Shown here one piece after another: positions 9,293-16,949 of a stretch of DNA of 64,000 nt. How positions within the stretch are numbered: position 1 is the first letter of the stretch; every line of letters begins with the position of its first letter. The notes beneath the pieces were generated by a model. That model searched no databases and had not been told where the DNA came from. It saw only the letters and a program-made list of their open reading frames with translations. This DNA is from Halopseudomonas aestusnigri (lineage in GTDB: Bacteria > Pseudomonadota > Gammaproteobacteria > Pseudomonadales > Pseudomonadaceae), in contig NZ_NBYK01000015.1 of NCBI RefSeq assembly GCF_002197985.1, positions 17,205-81,204 on the forward strand, given 5' to 3'. The translations under genes and the position numbers were made by a program.

Positions 9293-9978
9293 TGCGGCTG
9301 ATCGGCAGCTTTTTGCTGGCGCTGCTGGTTGCCCTGGCGCTGTTTGGCCTGATGCTGGCGCTGGTGACGCCACCTGAACGGGCGCAGATGCCGGAGCGCG
9401 AACTGGTGCGCATCGGTGTCACCCGCAGCGTTGCCGACAGCCGCAATGAACATCAGCCGCAGCAGGCCGTGCCGGAACGCCCAACGCCACCCCAGCGTCC
9501 ACCATTGCAGCTGCCTGCCGTTGAGGCGCCGCCATTGCCAGCCCCTGAACTGAAAATTGAAATTCCACAGTTGCAGGCGGACCTGCGCCTCAGCGCTGCC
9601 CCGGTGTCACCTCCGCTGGAGGCGGCTGCCGTCGGGCCCTCGGCTGCGGTCAGTGCACCAGCCGTGGCGTCGCCTGCCCATGGCGCTGTGGCGGGCAGTT
9701 CCGAGGAACTGGTGCCGCTCAGTGAAGTGCCTCCGGACTACCCGATGCGGGCGGCGGCGGCCGGAATCGAGGGTTCTGTGACCCTGCGGTTCACGGTCAG
9801 TGCCGAAGGCCGGGTGGAGGATATCGAGGTGATCGCCTCGGAGCCGCCTGGTGTCTTTGATCGTGCGGCTAGGCGAGCAATCAGTCGCAGTCGCTTTGTA
9901 CCCCGGCAGGAGAACGGCGTACCGGTCGCACGGGAGGCTACCAAGGTGTTCAACTTTGTCCTTGAGGGCAAGCCCTGA
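9292..9978 (+). CDS. tonB: TonB energy-transducing protein
   Basis: A 228-residue TonB. It has a single N-terminal transmembrane helix (LIGSFLLALLVALALFGLML), a Pro-rich periplasm-spanning middle (PERPTPPQRPPLQLPAVEAP), and a C-terminal TonB fold (VPPDYPMRAAAAGIEGSVTL to TKVFNFVLEGKP). It transmits energy from ExbB/ExbD to outer-membrane receptors such as the BtuB-like protein at 40.4-42.4 kb. A GTG lies one codon upstream; the ATG at 9292 is preferred because it forms the coupled TGATG junction with exbD. Confidence 0.93.
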   Translation: MRLIGSFLLALLVALALFGLMLALVTPPERAQMPERELVRIGVTRSVADSRNEHQPQQAVPERPTPPQRPPLQLPAVEAPPLPAPELKIEIPQLQADLRLSAAPVSPPLEAAAVGPSAAVSAPAVASPAHGAVAGSSEELVPLSEVPPDYPMRAAAAGIEGSVTLRFTVSAEGRVEDIEVIASEPPGVFDRAARRAISRSRFVPRQENGVPVAREATKVFNFVLEGKP

Positions 9979-11045
9979 TGCGTGGCTGGCTGTTTGGCTG
10001 GTTGCTGCTGGCAACGCCGCTTTCGGCTGCGCAGATTGATCCTGCCGTCTACAAGGCGCTGGACGATGCGCGGGCTGCCGAGCAGCGCGGCGATACGACC
10101 GGCGCCCGGCGGCAGTTGCAGGCTGCTCTGCCAGCGAGCGCGGAGGGAAGTCTTGAGCGGGCGTTGCTGCAGCAGCGGCTGGCTTACCTGGCGATTGACG
10201 CTAACGATGCCGAGCACGCGATTCAGTGGCTGACCGAGACCCTCAGGCAGGATGCTCTGGGCGCTGAAGTGCAGGCGCAGGATCGTGCCAATCTGGCGCG
10301 GCTGTTGCTGCAGCAGGGGCGCTATCAGCAGGCGGCGGTTGAGCTGGCGCTGTTGCCACCGAGTGATGCTACCCGTCAGTTGCAGGTGCAGGCGTATCGA
10401 CAGCTTGGGCAGTTCGACAAGGCACTGCCGCTGGCTGAGCAGGTGGTACGCGAGCGCCCGGCGGCGGACGACAGCTGGTATCAGTTGCTGGTTGGCATGA
10501 ATTACGAACTCAAGCGCTACGCAGCGGCGGCGCGCTGGCAACAGGTGCTCCTGCAGCGTGCCCCCGGAAACGCCGCCAGCTGGCGCCAACTGGCGAGTCT
10601 GCAGAGTCTGGCCGGTGAACAGGGCAAGGCGGCGGCGACCATGCGGCTCGCGCAGCTGGCCGGCGTCGGTCTGCAGGCGTCTGACATGGAGAGCCTGATT
10701 GCCCTGCACGCCCGTGCGGGCGCGCCATGGCAGGCAGCGCGATTACTCGAACAGCTACTGCGTGAGCGCCTTCTGCAAACGACGCTGGAGCGACAGCGCC
10801 AGTTGGCGCAGTTGTGGCAGGCAGCGCGGGATTACCCGCAGGCGCTGACGATCTGGCAACAGGTAGCTGGCGCTTCCGGGCAAACAGCGGATCGGCTGCA
10901 GGTGGCCTGGTTGCACTACCAGCAGGCGCAGTGGCAGGACGTGCTTGCTATGGTTCAGGGGATTCAGCCCGCCAGTGCCGCCCAGCGTCGTCAGCTTGCC
11001 AGCCTGAGGGCAGCGGCGCAGCAGGCGCTGGATATGGATCAGTAG
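9978..11045 (+). CDS. TPR-repeat protein of the TonB2 operon
   Basis: A 355-residue exported protein (hydrophobic N-terminus MRGWLFGWLLLATPLSAAQ) composed almost entirely of tetratricopeptide-like helical repeats, for example ALQSLA-type and YQQAAVELALL units, with many Ala, Leu and Gln residues. TPR proteins close TonB2-type operons in marine gammaproteobacteria, where they are thought to stabilise the complex; the direct role here is inferred from position. It starts on the tonB stop (TGATG). Its last 7 bases overlap the opposing DUF3299 gene, so the two operons converge without a spacer. Confidence 0.82.
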   Translation: MRGWLFGWLLLATPLSAAQIDPAVYKALDDARAAEQRGDTTGARRQLQAALPASAEGSLERALLQQRLAYLAIDANDAEHAIQWLTETLRQDALGAEVQAQDRANLARLLLQQGRYQQAAVELALLPPSDATRQLQVQAYRQLGQFDKALPLAEQVVRERPAADDSWYQLLVGMNYELKRYAAAARWQQVLLQRAPGNAASWRQLASLQSLAGEQGKAAATMRLAQLAGVGLQASDMESLIALHARAGAPWQAARLLEQLLRERLLQTTLERQRQLAQLWQAARDYPQALTIWQQVAGASGQTADRLQVAWLHYQQAQWQDVLAMVQGIQPASAAQRRQLASLRAAAQQALDMDQ

Positions 11046-11542
11046 GCAAACTCTTCGATCGCACTGGCCTCCAGCCGGTAACCGGCGCTGGCCAGTTTGC
11101 TTTCGCTCTGCTCAACCCGCAGCTTGCCGGTAATCCAGTACGGTACCCAGGTGGCGTCCAGCGCAATACCGATTTCGCTGTGGACCAGCACGATCTGGTT
11201 CGACGGCGGAGGCGGCACGTGGATGCAGGCACCGAAGTAGGGTACCAGCAGAAACTCGGTAACGCGCTGGTTGGGGTCTACATTCAATGGCACCACATAG
11301 CCCGGCAGCTTGACCTCCTGGCCGTCCAGCTCGGCGACGGTCGGTGCGTTCGCCATGCTTTGAGTCAGCGGATTGGCTGGAGCCTGATCTTCCGACTGCA
11401 AACCGTTGTGCTGTGCCGGCGGCATGCCGTACAGGTGGCCGGTACCGGCGGGTACCAGGTCATCCCAGCTGAGCTCTCGGGCGGCTTCGGCCGGCAGGAT
11501 CAGCAGACTGAGGGTCAGGGCAAACAAGTGTGTCAGGCGCAT
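11039..11542 (-). CDS. DUF3299 exported protein
   Basis: A 167-residue exported protein with signal peptide (MRLTHLFALTLSLLILPAEA). The mature part carries the DUF3299 pattern: ELDGQEVKLPGYVVPL, TEFLLVPYFGACIHVPPPP, and NQIVLV. Function is unknown, but DUF3299 genes commonly follow MacB-like ABC genes and DUF2796 genes, as here. The true start is the ATG at 11542; the reading frame continues upstream through the permease gene in another frame and that extension is not real. Last gene of a putatively Zur-controlled operon. Confidence 0.85.
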   Translation of the reverse strand: MRLTHLFALTLSLLILPAEAARELSWDDLVPAGTGHLYGMPPAQHNGLQSEDQAPANPLTQSMANAPTVAELDGQEVKLPGYVVPLNVDPNQRVTEFLLVPYFGACIHVPPPPSNQIVLVHSEIGIALDATWVPYWITGKLRVEQSESKLASAGYRLEASAIEEFAY

Positions 11543-11559
11543 CAGGCTTCCTGCAGAAA

Positions 11560-12822
11560 TCAAAGACGAATGGACAGGCCATCGAGCAGTGCCTGACGGT
11601 AGGCGCGCCAGGCCGGAATGCAGCCCATCAGCACGCTGGCAGCGACGATGCAGGCCAGTAACGTCAGTTCGCTGCGGGTCGGCCAGCTCAGGGGCATAAA
11701 CAGTCCGTATTGTTGTTCCAGCCAGGGGGCGGTAATGGCGATGCCAGCGTACAGCAGTCCCAGCCCGAGGGCGATGCCGGCAAGGGTAAGGCTCACCGCC
11801 TCCAGTAATAGCAGGCTGAAAATGTGCAGCGGTCTGGCGCCGACCGAGCGCAGCACGGCCATCTCGCGGCGGCGCTCGTTCAGGCCGCTGAGGATGGCGG
11901 TGAGCATACCGACCAGCCCGGTCAGCACGACGAACACCGAGACCAGCAGCAGCGCCTTTTCGGCCACGCTGAGCAGGCTCCAGAGCTCCTGCAGGGCAAC
12001 GCCCGGCAGAATAGCCAGCAGCGGCTCGCCGCTGAACTCGTTGATCTGGCGTTGCAGCGCAAAGGTGTCGATGCGGCGGTTTAGCCCGAGCATGAAGGCG
12101 GTGATGGCGTGCGGTGTCAGGTCCAGCGCGCGCGCCTGCTCGGCACTGATCTGACCGGCTCCGCGGGCCGGCATGCCCTGCTGCCAGTCGACGTGCAGGG
12201 CCTCGATACCCTGCAGACTGACGTGGATTGTGCGGTCGACCGGTGTTCCGGTTTTGGCCAGAATGCCGACGACCTTGAAGGGCTTGTCGGCATGGTTGAC
12301 GAAGCTGACGGCGCCGGCGCCGTGGGCCAGCACCATCTCGGTACCCAGCTGGTATCCCAGTTCGCGTGCCACGTCCGCGCCGAGCACGGCGTCGTAGAGA
12401 TCGGCAAATGGCTGCCCCTGACTGAAACTCAGGCTGCGGTCGCGACCAAACTGGTAATGGTCGAAGTAGGCCTGACTGGTGCCCAGCACGCGAAAGCCGC
12501 GGTGCGAGTCTCCGAGCGACAGCGGAATCGCCCATTTGACCTGCGGCTGAGTGCTGATCTGCTGAAAGCTGTCCCAGCGGATGTTGTTGGTGGCGTTGCC
12601 GATGCGAAATACCGAATACAGCAACAGTTGTACCGAGCCGGAGCGTGCGCCGACGATCAGATCGGTGCCGCTGACGGTGCTGGCAAAGCTGCTGCGGGCC
12701 TCGGTGCGCACCCGCTCTACCGCCAGCAGCAGGGTGACGCTCAGGGCGATGGCAATGACGGTAAGCAGGGCGGAAAAGCGGCGGTTAGCCAGGCTCTGGA
12801 TGGACAGGCGCAGCAGATACAT
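11560..12822 (-). CDS. FtsX/MacB-like ABC transporter permease
   Basis: A 420-residue membrane protein of the FtsX/LolC/MacB type. There is one N-terminal helix (FSALLTVIAIALSVTLLLAV), a large periplasmic domain (about residues 45-270), and three C-terminal helices (ALLLVSVFVVLTGLVGMLTA; LLLEAVSLTLAGIALGLGLL; LTLLACIVAASVLMG) with the FtsX-type loop GLNERRREMAVLRSVGARP. It works with the ATPase encoded immediately upstream, whose stop overlaps its start. The architecture suggests mechanotransmission or lipoprotein handling rather than classic solute import. Link to zinc is by operon context only. Confidence 0.88.
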   Translation of the reverse strand: MYLLRLSIQSLANRRFSALLTVIAIALSVTLLLAVERVRTEARSSFASTVSGTDLIVGARSGSVQLLLYSVFRIGNATNNIRWDSFQQISTQPQVKWAIPLSLGDSHRGFRVLGTSQAYFDHYQFGRDRSLSFSQGQPFADLYDAVLGADVARELGYQLGTEMVLAHGAGAVSFVNHADKPFKVVGILAKTGTPVDRTIHVSLQGIEALHVDWQQGMPARGAGQISAEQARALDLTPHAITAFMLGLNRRIDTFALQRQINEFSGEPLLAILPGVALQELWSLLSVAEKALLLVSVFVVLTGLVGMLTAILSGLNERRREMAVLRSVGARPLHIFSLLLLEAVSLTLAGIALGLGLLYAGIAITAPWLEQQYGLFMPLSWPTRSELTLLACIVAASVLMGCIPAWRAYRQALLDGLSIRL

Positions 12823-13532
12823 CAGAAGGTCTCCGGCTGGCTGGCGCGGTTCAGCTCGGCCAGTGACAGGGCGCGATCAAAGCGGCTGGCGAGGCTGGTG
12901 TCGTGGCTGACGAACAGCAGGCTGCTGCCCATCTGTGCGCATTCGTCGAACAGCAGCTTGAGAAAAGCATCGCGGCTGTCGGCATCCAACGCCGAGGTTG
13001 GCTCGTCGGCGATCACCAGCTCGGGGCTGCCGATCAGGGCGCGGGCGGCGGCCACGCGCTGCTGCTGGCCGATCGACAGGGCATTGGCACTGCGTTGCTG
13101 CAGAGTGATGTCACTCAAGCCGAGCTCGCGCAACAGGTGCCCGGCAGCGGTATTCAAATCGGGCTGCTGACGCAGCGCGCGTTCACGGCGCAGGCTGGAG
13201 AAGCGACAGGGCAGGGTGACGTTGTCGAGTACCGAGAGATACGGCAGCAGGTTGAATTGCTGGAACAGGTAGCCGGTGTGGTCGGCGCGAAAGCGGTCTC
13301 TGCGCAGGGCGGATAGTTGACCCAGTGACTGGCCAAGCAGATTGATCTCGCCCCTCTGCGGCTGGTGCACTCCGCCGAGCAGTCCGAGCAGCGTGGTCTT
13401 GCCGCTGCCGGACGGGCCCTTGAGAAACAGCCGCTCGCCTGCTTGCAGGCTGAACGCCGGGATGTCCAGCAAGGTTGGCTGGCCCGGCCAGGCAAACTGC
13501 AGGTCAGTGACCTGCAGTAGAGGTTTGGTCAT
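12822..13532 (-). CDS. ABC transporter ATP-binding protein (LolD/MacB type)
   Basis: A 236-residue ATPase with all ABC motifs: Walker A GPSGSGKTTLLGLLGG, Q-loop (LFQQFNLLPYLSVLDNV), signature LSIGQQQRVAAARAL, Walker B LVIADEPTSALD and the H-loop (LFVSHD). It energises the FtsX-like permease encoded next. It starts 7 bases after the DUF2796 gene, so the four genes form one operon. Confidence 0.93.
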   Translation of the reverse strand: MTKPLLQVTDLQFAWPGQPTLLDIPAFSLQAGERLFLKGPSGSGKTTLLGLLGGVHQPQRGEINLLGQSLGQLSALRRDRFRADHTGYLFQQFNLLPYLSVLDNVTLPCRFSSLRRERALRQQPDLNTAAGHLLRELGLSDITLQQRSANALSIGQQQRVAAARALIGSPELVIADEPTSALDADSRDAFLKLLFDECAQMGSSLLFVSHDTSLASRFDRALSLAELNRASQPETF

Positions 13533-13539
13533 GTCGGCT

Positions 13540-14178
13540 TCAGTCCAGTGACAGCGTGGGTTGGTCGGCGGTCAGCACGGCGCCATGCTGGCCGCTGGTG
13601 GTGATGGCCTGCACCTGAATGCGCTGCATCGCCGGGAAGCTATTGAACAACGGCAGGGTCAGCGCTTCAAGTCGCTCGGGGGACGAGCAGTTGAAGCCAA
13701 AGCGGCCCTCGATATCGGCATGTGCGCTGTGTTCGTGGTCGTGATGATCGTCGTGGTCATCATGCTGTTCATGTTCGCCATGTGCGTGATCATCATGCCG
13801 CTCATGCTCATGCTCATGCTCATGCTCATGCTCATGCTCATGCTCGTCGGCGGCAAACAGCGGACTTTCCAGCTCGATCTGCTGAAGTGTGCAGCCGGCA
13901 GCCGGGGTGAAACTGAACAGCGTGTCGGCCTGCTCGAGAGCCGCTTTGACGCGGGCGACGGTGGCGCGATCCTCGTCAGTGCCTGGCGTGTGTTCGAAGC
14001 CAACCAGATTGGCCGCGGGGCTGTCGAGCTCCAAGCTCACCAGATTGCCGTCCACCACCAGATTGAGACTGGCAACGCCGTGCTCGTGGGCGCCGAGGCT
14101 GGCGTGCTGGTGGTCTTCGGCAAAGGCGCCTTGGCTGGAAAACAGGGCGATGCTGAGGGCAAGCAGGGTGCGGCGCAT
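13540..14178 (-). CDS. zrgA: ZrgA/DUF2796 family histidine-rich exported protein
   Basis: A 212-residue protein with a signal peptide (MRRTLLALSIALFSSQGAFA) and the DUF2796 start SLGAHEHGVASLNLVVDG. The centre (about residues 110-150) is an extreme His/Glu/Asp-rich stretch built on HE dipeptides, a likely zinc-binding segment. Members are exported, zinc-responsive proteins; the homologous Vibrio zrg genes are, as I recall, controlled by Zur. It heads an operon with an ABC ATPase, a permease and DUF3299, and a Zur-like palindrome lies just before its start. It probably binds or scavenges zinc in the periplasm. Confidence 0.85.
   Translation of the reverse strand: MRRTLLALSIALFSSQGAFAEDHQHASLGAHEHGVASLNLVVDGNLVSLELDSPAANLVGFEHTPGTDEDRATVARVKAALEQADTLFSFTPAAGCTLQQIELESPLFAADEHEHEHEHEHEHEHERHDDHAHGEHEQHDDHDDHHDHEHSAHADIEGRFGFNCSSPERLEALTLPLFNSFPAMQRIQVQAITTSGQHGAVLTADQPTLSLD
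13801..13842. repeat. hexanucleotide tandem repeat inside zrgA
   Basis: Seven exact copies of CTCATG (GAGCAT on the coding strand) encode alternating Glu and His. Copy-number change would alter the metal-binding segment without a frameshift. Confidence 0.95.
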
Positions 14179-14194
14179 GGTTGGGCTCCGGTTT

Positions 14195-14217
14195 GAAATA
14201 AAACGTTATCTTATTTC
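14195..14217 (-). promoter_or_regulatory. putative Zur operator of the zrgA operon
   Basis: An AT-rich 23-bp near-palindrome with outer arms GAAATAA and TTATTTC and a GTTAT core, 16 bases before the zrgA start. The arms and length resemble the gammaproteobacterial Zur box (GAAATGTTATA half site). The Zn-related operon supports the call. Confidence 0.6.
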
Positions 14218-14246
14218 ATTTTTTCACCAAAACAACCCTGAATTGA

Positions 14247-14282
14247 GGCTCCCGGCCGCGCGGCTGTGACGAAGCGGGAGCC
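14247..14282 (-). terminator. possible terminator hairpin after the thioredoxin-like gene
   Basis: Arms GGCTCCCG and CGGGAGCC form an 8-bp stem with a 20-base GC-rich loop, just after the stop at 14292. There is no good T tract, so it is weak. Confidence 0.4.
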
Positions 14283-14291
14283 TGCGGTCGA

Positions 14292-15170
14292 TCAGTACAG
14301 GGCCTGATAGAGCTTGCGGCGGTACTGCACGGTGAGCGGATGATCGCCACCCAGCAGATCAAACACCTGCAACAGAGTCTTCTGCGCGGCGCCGTCGTTC
14401 CAGCTGCGGTCACGCTGCAACAGCTCAAGCAGGGCAGTCAGCGCGTTATCGCTGTGGCCCGCGGTGAGATCGAGCAGGGCTAGCTGGTAGCGTGCTTCGC
14501 TGTCGGCGGCATCGGCGTCAAGGCGGGCCTGCAGCGCTGCGCGGGGTGCGAAGCCGGTGCTCTGGCGGGCGAAACTGAGCTGGGCCTTGAGCGCACTGAG
14601 GGTTTGTTTGTGGCTGTCCTTGTTCTGGACGGCGTTGATCACCTTGTCGGCGTCATCCAGTTGGCCGTCGGCCAGCAGCGCGCGGGTCAGGACCAGCAGC
14701 AGCGCATCGTCGGTTTCCGCCTGCAGCGCCGGTTGCAGCAGGGCAATGGCCTGTTGCGGCTGACCGGCATCGATCAGCGCCTGCGCCTGAGCGGCCAGAT
14801 CCTCTTCCGGCGCTTCGGCAGCGGCAGCGGGCTCGTTGACGTGCGGCGCGAGCAAGTCGCGAATCGCGCCCTCGGGCTGCACACCGGCGAAGCCTTCGAC
14901 CGGCTGACCGTCCTTGAACAGCACCACGGTCGGCAGGCTGCGAATGCCGAAGCGTTCGGTCAGACCGGGCTCGGCATCGCAGTTGACCTTGGCCAGCAGC
15001 AGTTCGCCCTCGTAGCTGTCGACAATCTTTTCCAGTACCGGAAACAGCGCCTTGCAGGGCGCACACCAGTCGGCCCAGAAGTCGACCAGCACGGGTTTGT
15101 GGAAGGAGTTTTCGAGTACATAGCGATCGAAGGTATCGGTGGTGGCGTCGAACAGGTAGGGCGATGACAT
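14292..15170 (-). CDS. thioredoxin-TPR co-chaperone, CnoX/YbbN family
   Basis: A 292-residue cytosolic protein. Residues ~1-110 form a thioredoxin domain with an intact redox site WCAPC (VDFWADWCAPCKALFPVLEK) and the cis-proline region SLPTVVLF. The remainder is a TPR-like helical domain (ALIDAGQPQQAIALLQPAL and following) typical of YbbN/CnoX. Such proteins protect oxidised clients and hand them to chaperones. E. coli CnoX lacks the CxxC site, whereas this protein keeps it and could reduce disulfides. It appears monocistronic. Confidence 0.88.
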   Translation of the reverse strand: MSSPYLFDATTDTFDRYVLENSFHKPVLVDFWADWCAPCKALFPVLEKIVDSYEGELLLAKVNCDAEPGLTERFGIRSLPTVVLFKDGQPVEGFAGVQPEGAIRDLLAPHVNEPAAAAEAPEEDLAAQAQALIDAGQPQQAIALLQPALQAETDDALLLVLTRALLADGQLDDADKVINAVQNKDSHKQTLSALKAQLSFARQSTGFAPRAALQARLDADAADSEARYQLALLDLTAGHSDNALTALLELLQRDRSWNDGAAQKTLLQVFDLLGGDHPLTVQYRRKLYQALY

Positions 15171-15228
15171 GGGCTATTCCGCTGCGGTGATATCGAGTCT
15201 GGCTTATATGGTGGCGCTGGCGCCAAGG

Positions 15229-15882
15229 TCAAGGACTGAGCTGATACAGGCTGACGTCGCGAAACTCAAGCGGCTCACCCAGATCCGGCCAGGTTCGGCC
15301 CGGCAGAATGGCGCTGCGGCGGTAACGCGGGTGGGTCAGGTTGCGTACCCGGGAGTCGGCGATCAGCACCTTGTTGGCACGCTCGGCGAAGTGGTCGAGC
15401 AGTGGCCGGTTGTCGACGTCGTAGAGCACGTCGGCGGCGATCAGCAGATCGATCTCGCCTTCGACGGCGAAGTAGTCATCCGACAGCACGATCTGCATGT
15501 CGTTGAGTCGGGCGTTGAGGGCGCAGGCCAGCAGTGCGGGCCGGTCCAGGTCACAGGCGATGGCCTGTTCGGCACCGGCCATGCGGCAGGCCAGCGCAAC
15601 CACGCCGGAGCCGGCGCCGAAGTCCAGTACCCGCTTGCCGCGTACCTGTTCGGGGTTGTCCAGCACCCAGCGCGCCAGGGCCAGGCCGCTACCCCAGCAG
15701 AAGCCCCAGTAGGGCGGATGCTCCAGCAGCCGGCGGGTTTCGTCAGTGGCGAAGGCGCGGTCCAGATTACTCGGATCGAGCAGCCACAACTCCAGTTCCG
15801 GCAGACCCGGCAGGCGGCTCGGCACAAGCGCGGCGTCGGGCAGAACCTTGTGCAGTTCGGCGGTAAGTGCTTCGAGGGTCAT
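15229..15882 (-). CDS. class I SAM-dependent methyltransferase (ETF-beta lysine methyltransferase / PrmA-like)
   Basis: A 217-residue methyltransferase. Motif I is VLDFGAGSGVVALAC, followed by the acidic motif II end ACDLDRPAL and a motif IV region DLLIAADVLYD, characteristic of the protein-methyltransferase branch related to METTL20 and PrmA. The upstream sequence LEHPPYWGFCWGSGLALARW is also typical of that branch. The target is likely a protein lysine but cannot be read from sequence. The start at 15882 has AGGAA upstream. The next gene downstream is the thioredoxin-like gene on the same strand. Confidence 0.82.
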   Translation of the reverse strand: MTLEALTAELHKVLPDAALVPSRLPGLPELELWLLDPSNLDRAFATDETRRLLEHPPYWGFCWGSGLALARWVLDNPEQVRGKRVLDFGAGSGVVALACRMAGAEQAIACDLDRPALLACALNARLNDMQIVLSDDYFAVEGEIDLLIAADVLYDVDNRPLLDHFAERANKVLIADSRVRNLTHPRYRRSAILPGRTWPDLGEPLEFRDVSLYQLSP

Positions 15883-15898
15883 GGTCGGGTTCCTGAGA

Positions 15899-16846
15899 TC
15901 AGACGGGTATTGTAGCGACTTCACCCGCTGCCGGATGCTGCGGCGTCAGCGGAATGTCGGCCAGCCGGGTGCGCAGGAACTCGATCAGCGCCCGGGTGGC
16001 CAGGGTCGGATAGAGGTTGGGCGCGGTCAGCAGATACAGGTGATCGCCCCAGGCATCGACCCGGGCGCGGTAGTCGGGCAGCACGGCTGTCAGGCTGCCG
16101 GCATTCAGCTCCTCGCGCACTGCGTAGTAGGGCAGCAGCGCGCAACCCAGCCCCTGCAGCGCGGCGCGGCGCAGGAACAGCATGTCTTCGGTCTGCAGGC
16201 GTGGACGCAGGGTCAGCTGCTGGCTGTGCCTGCCATCGTGCAGCTCCAGCGGCAGGCGCAGATCCGGCACCTTGACGCTCACCACGTCACAGCGCAGCAG
16301 GTCTTCCGGGTTCTGTGGCCTGCCGACACGTTGCAGGTAGCCGGGGCTGGCGCACAGGACCCAGTCGATGGGACCCAGATCACGAGCCACCAGCGTATCC
16401 GGCGGGGTGTTGGTGACGCGAATGGCAACGTCAATTTCCTCGGCGACCAGATCGAAGATGCGGTTGCTGAAGGTCAGTTGCAGGGTCACATCCGGATAGG
16501 TGTCGGCGAATTCCAGCAGCAGCGGGCCGATGATCTGCTGGCCCAGCGCGGAGGGTACGCTCAGACGCAGGTGGCCGCGCAGGTTGCGGCCGAGGTTGTC
16601 GACCGTTGATTGCAGGGCGCTCAGTTCCTGGCTGATGCGGGCGGCGTGCTCGTAAAGTGCCCAGCCAATCTGGGTCGGCTCTACCCGCCGGGTGGTGCGG
16701 CGCAGCAACTGCACCTGCAGATCCTGCTCCAGTGCCTTCAGACGCCGGCTGATATGCGAGCGCGAGGTACCAAGCCGGCGGGCGGCACCGCTCATGCCGC
16801 CGGCTTCGACGATGGCGCTGAAGTACTGCAGGGTTTTGATATCCAT
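15899..16846 (-). CDS. LysR-family transcriptional regulator
   Basis: A 315-residue LysR regulator. The N-terminal winged helix-turn-helix is clear (TLQYFSAIVEAGGMSGAARR, then SHISRRLKALEQDL), followed by the linker helix and a periplasmic-binding-like effector domain (GHLRLSVPSALGQQ, VAIRV, LLPYYAV). It is transcribed away from the nitronate monooxygenase gene across a 103-base spacer, the classic LysR arrangement, and so probably controls that gene and the linked acyl-CoA synthetase. The start at 16846 gives the standard LysR N-terminus MDIKTLQYF. Confidence 0.9.
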   Translation of the reverse strand: MDIKTLQYFSAIVEAGGMSGAARRLGTSRSHISRRLKALEQDLQVQLLRRTTRRVEPTQIGWALYEHAARISQELSALQSTVDNLGRNLRGHLRLSVPSALGQQIIGPLLLEFADTYPDVTLQLTFSNRIFDLVAEEIDVAIRVTNTPPDTLVARDLGPIDWVLCASPGYLQRVGRPQNPEDLLRCDVVSVKVPDLRLPLELHDGRHSQQLTLRPRLQTEDMLFLRRAALQGLGCALLPYYAVREELNAGSLTAVLPDYRARVDAWGDHLYLLTAPNLYPTLATRALIEFLRTRLADIPLTPQHPAAGEVATIPV

Positions 16847-16890
16847 GATTGTTGCCGATTGGTAAACAGTTTGGGCATTGTGTGTGCGCA

Positions 16891-16919
16891 TTGTAGATCA
16901 AAGTAGAGGCTTCTATAGT
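16891..16919 (+). promoter_or_regulatory. probable promoter of the nitronate monooxygenase gene
   Basis: TTGTAG and TATAGT are 17 bases apart, with the -10 about 31 bases before the start codon, inside the divergent LysR spacer. Confidence 0.45.
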
Positions 16920-16949
16920 CGTCCAATCACAACTACAAGGAATCGAACC

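Noticed and set aside
13801..13842. Short tandem repeats as a possible CRISPR array
   Set aside because: The units are 6 bases with no spacers and lie inside a His-rich coding region; there are no cas genes.
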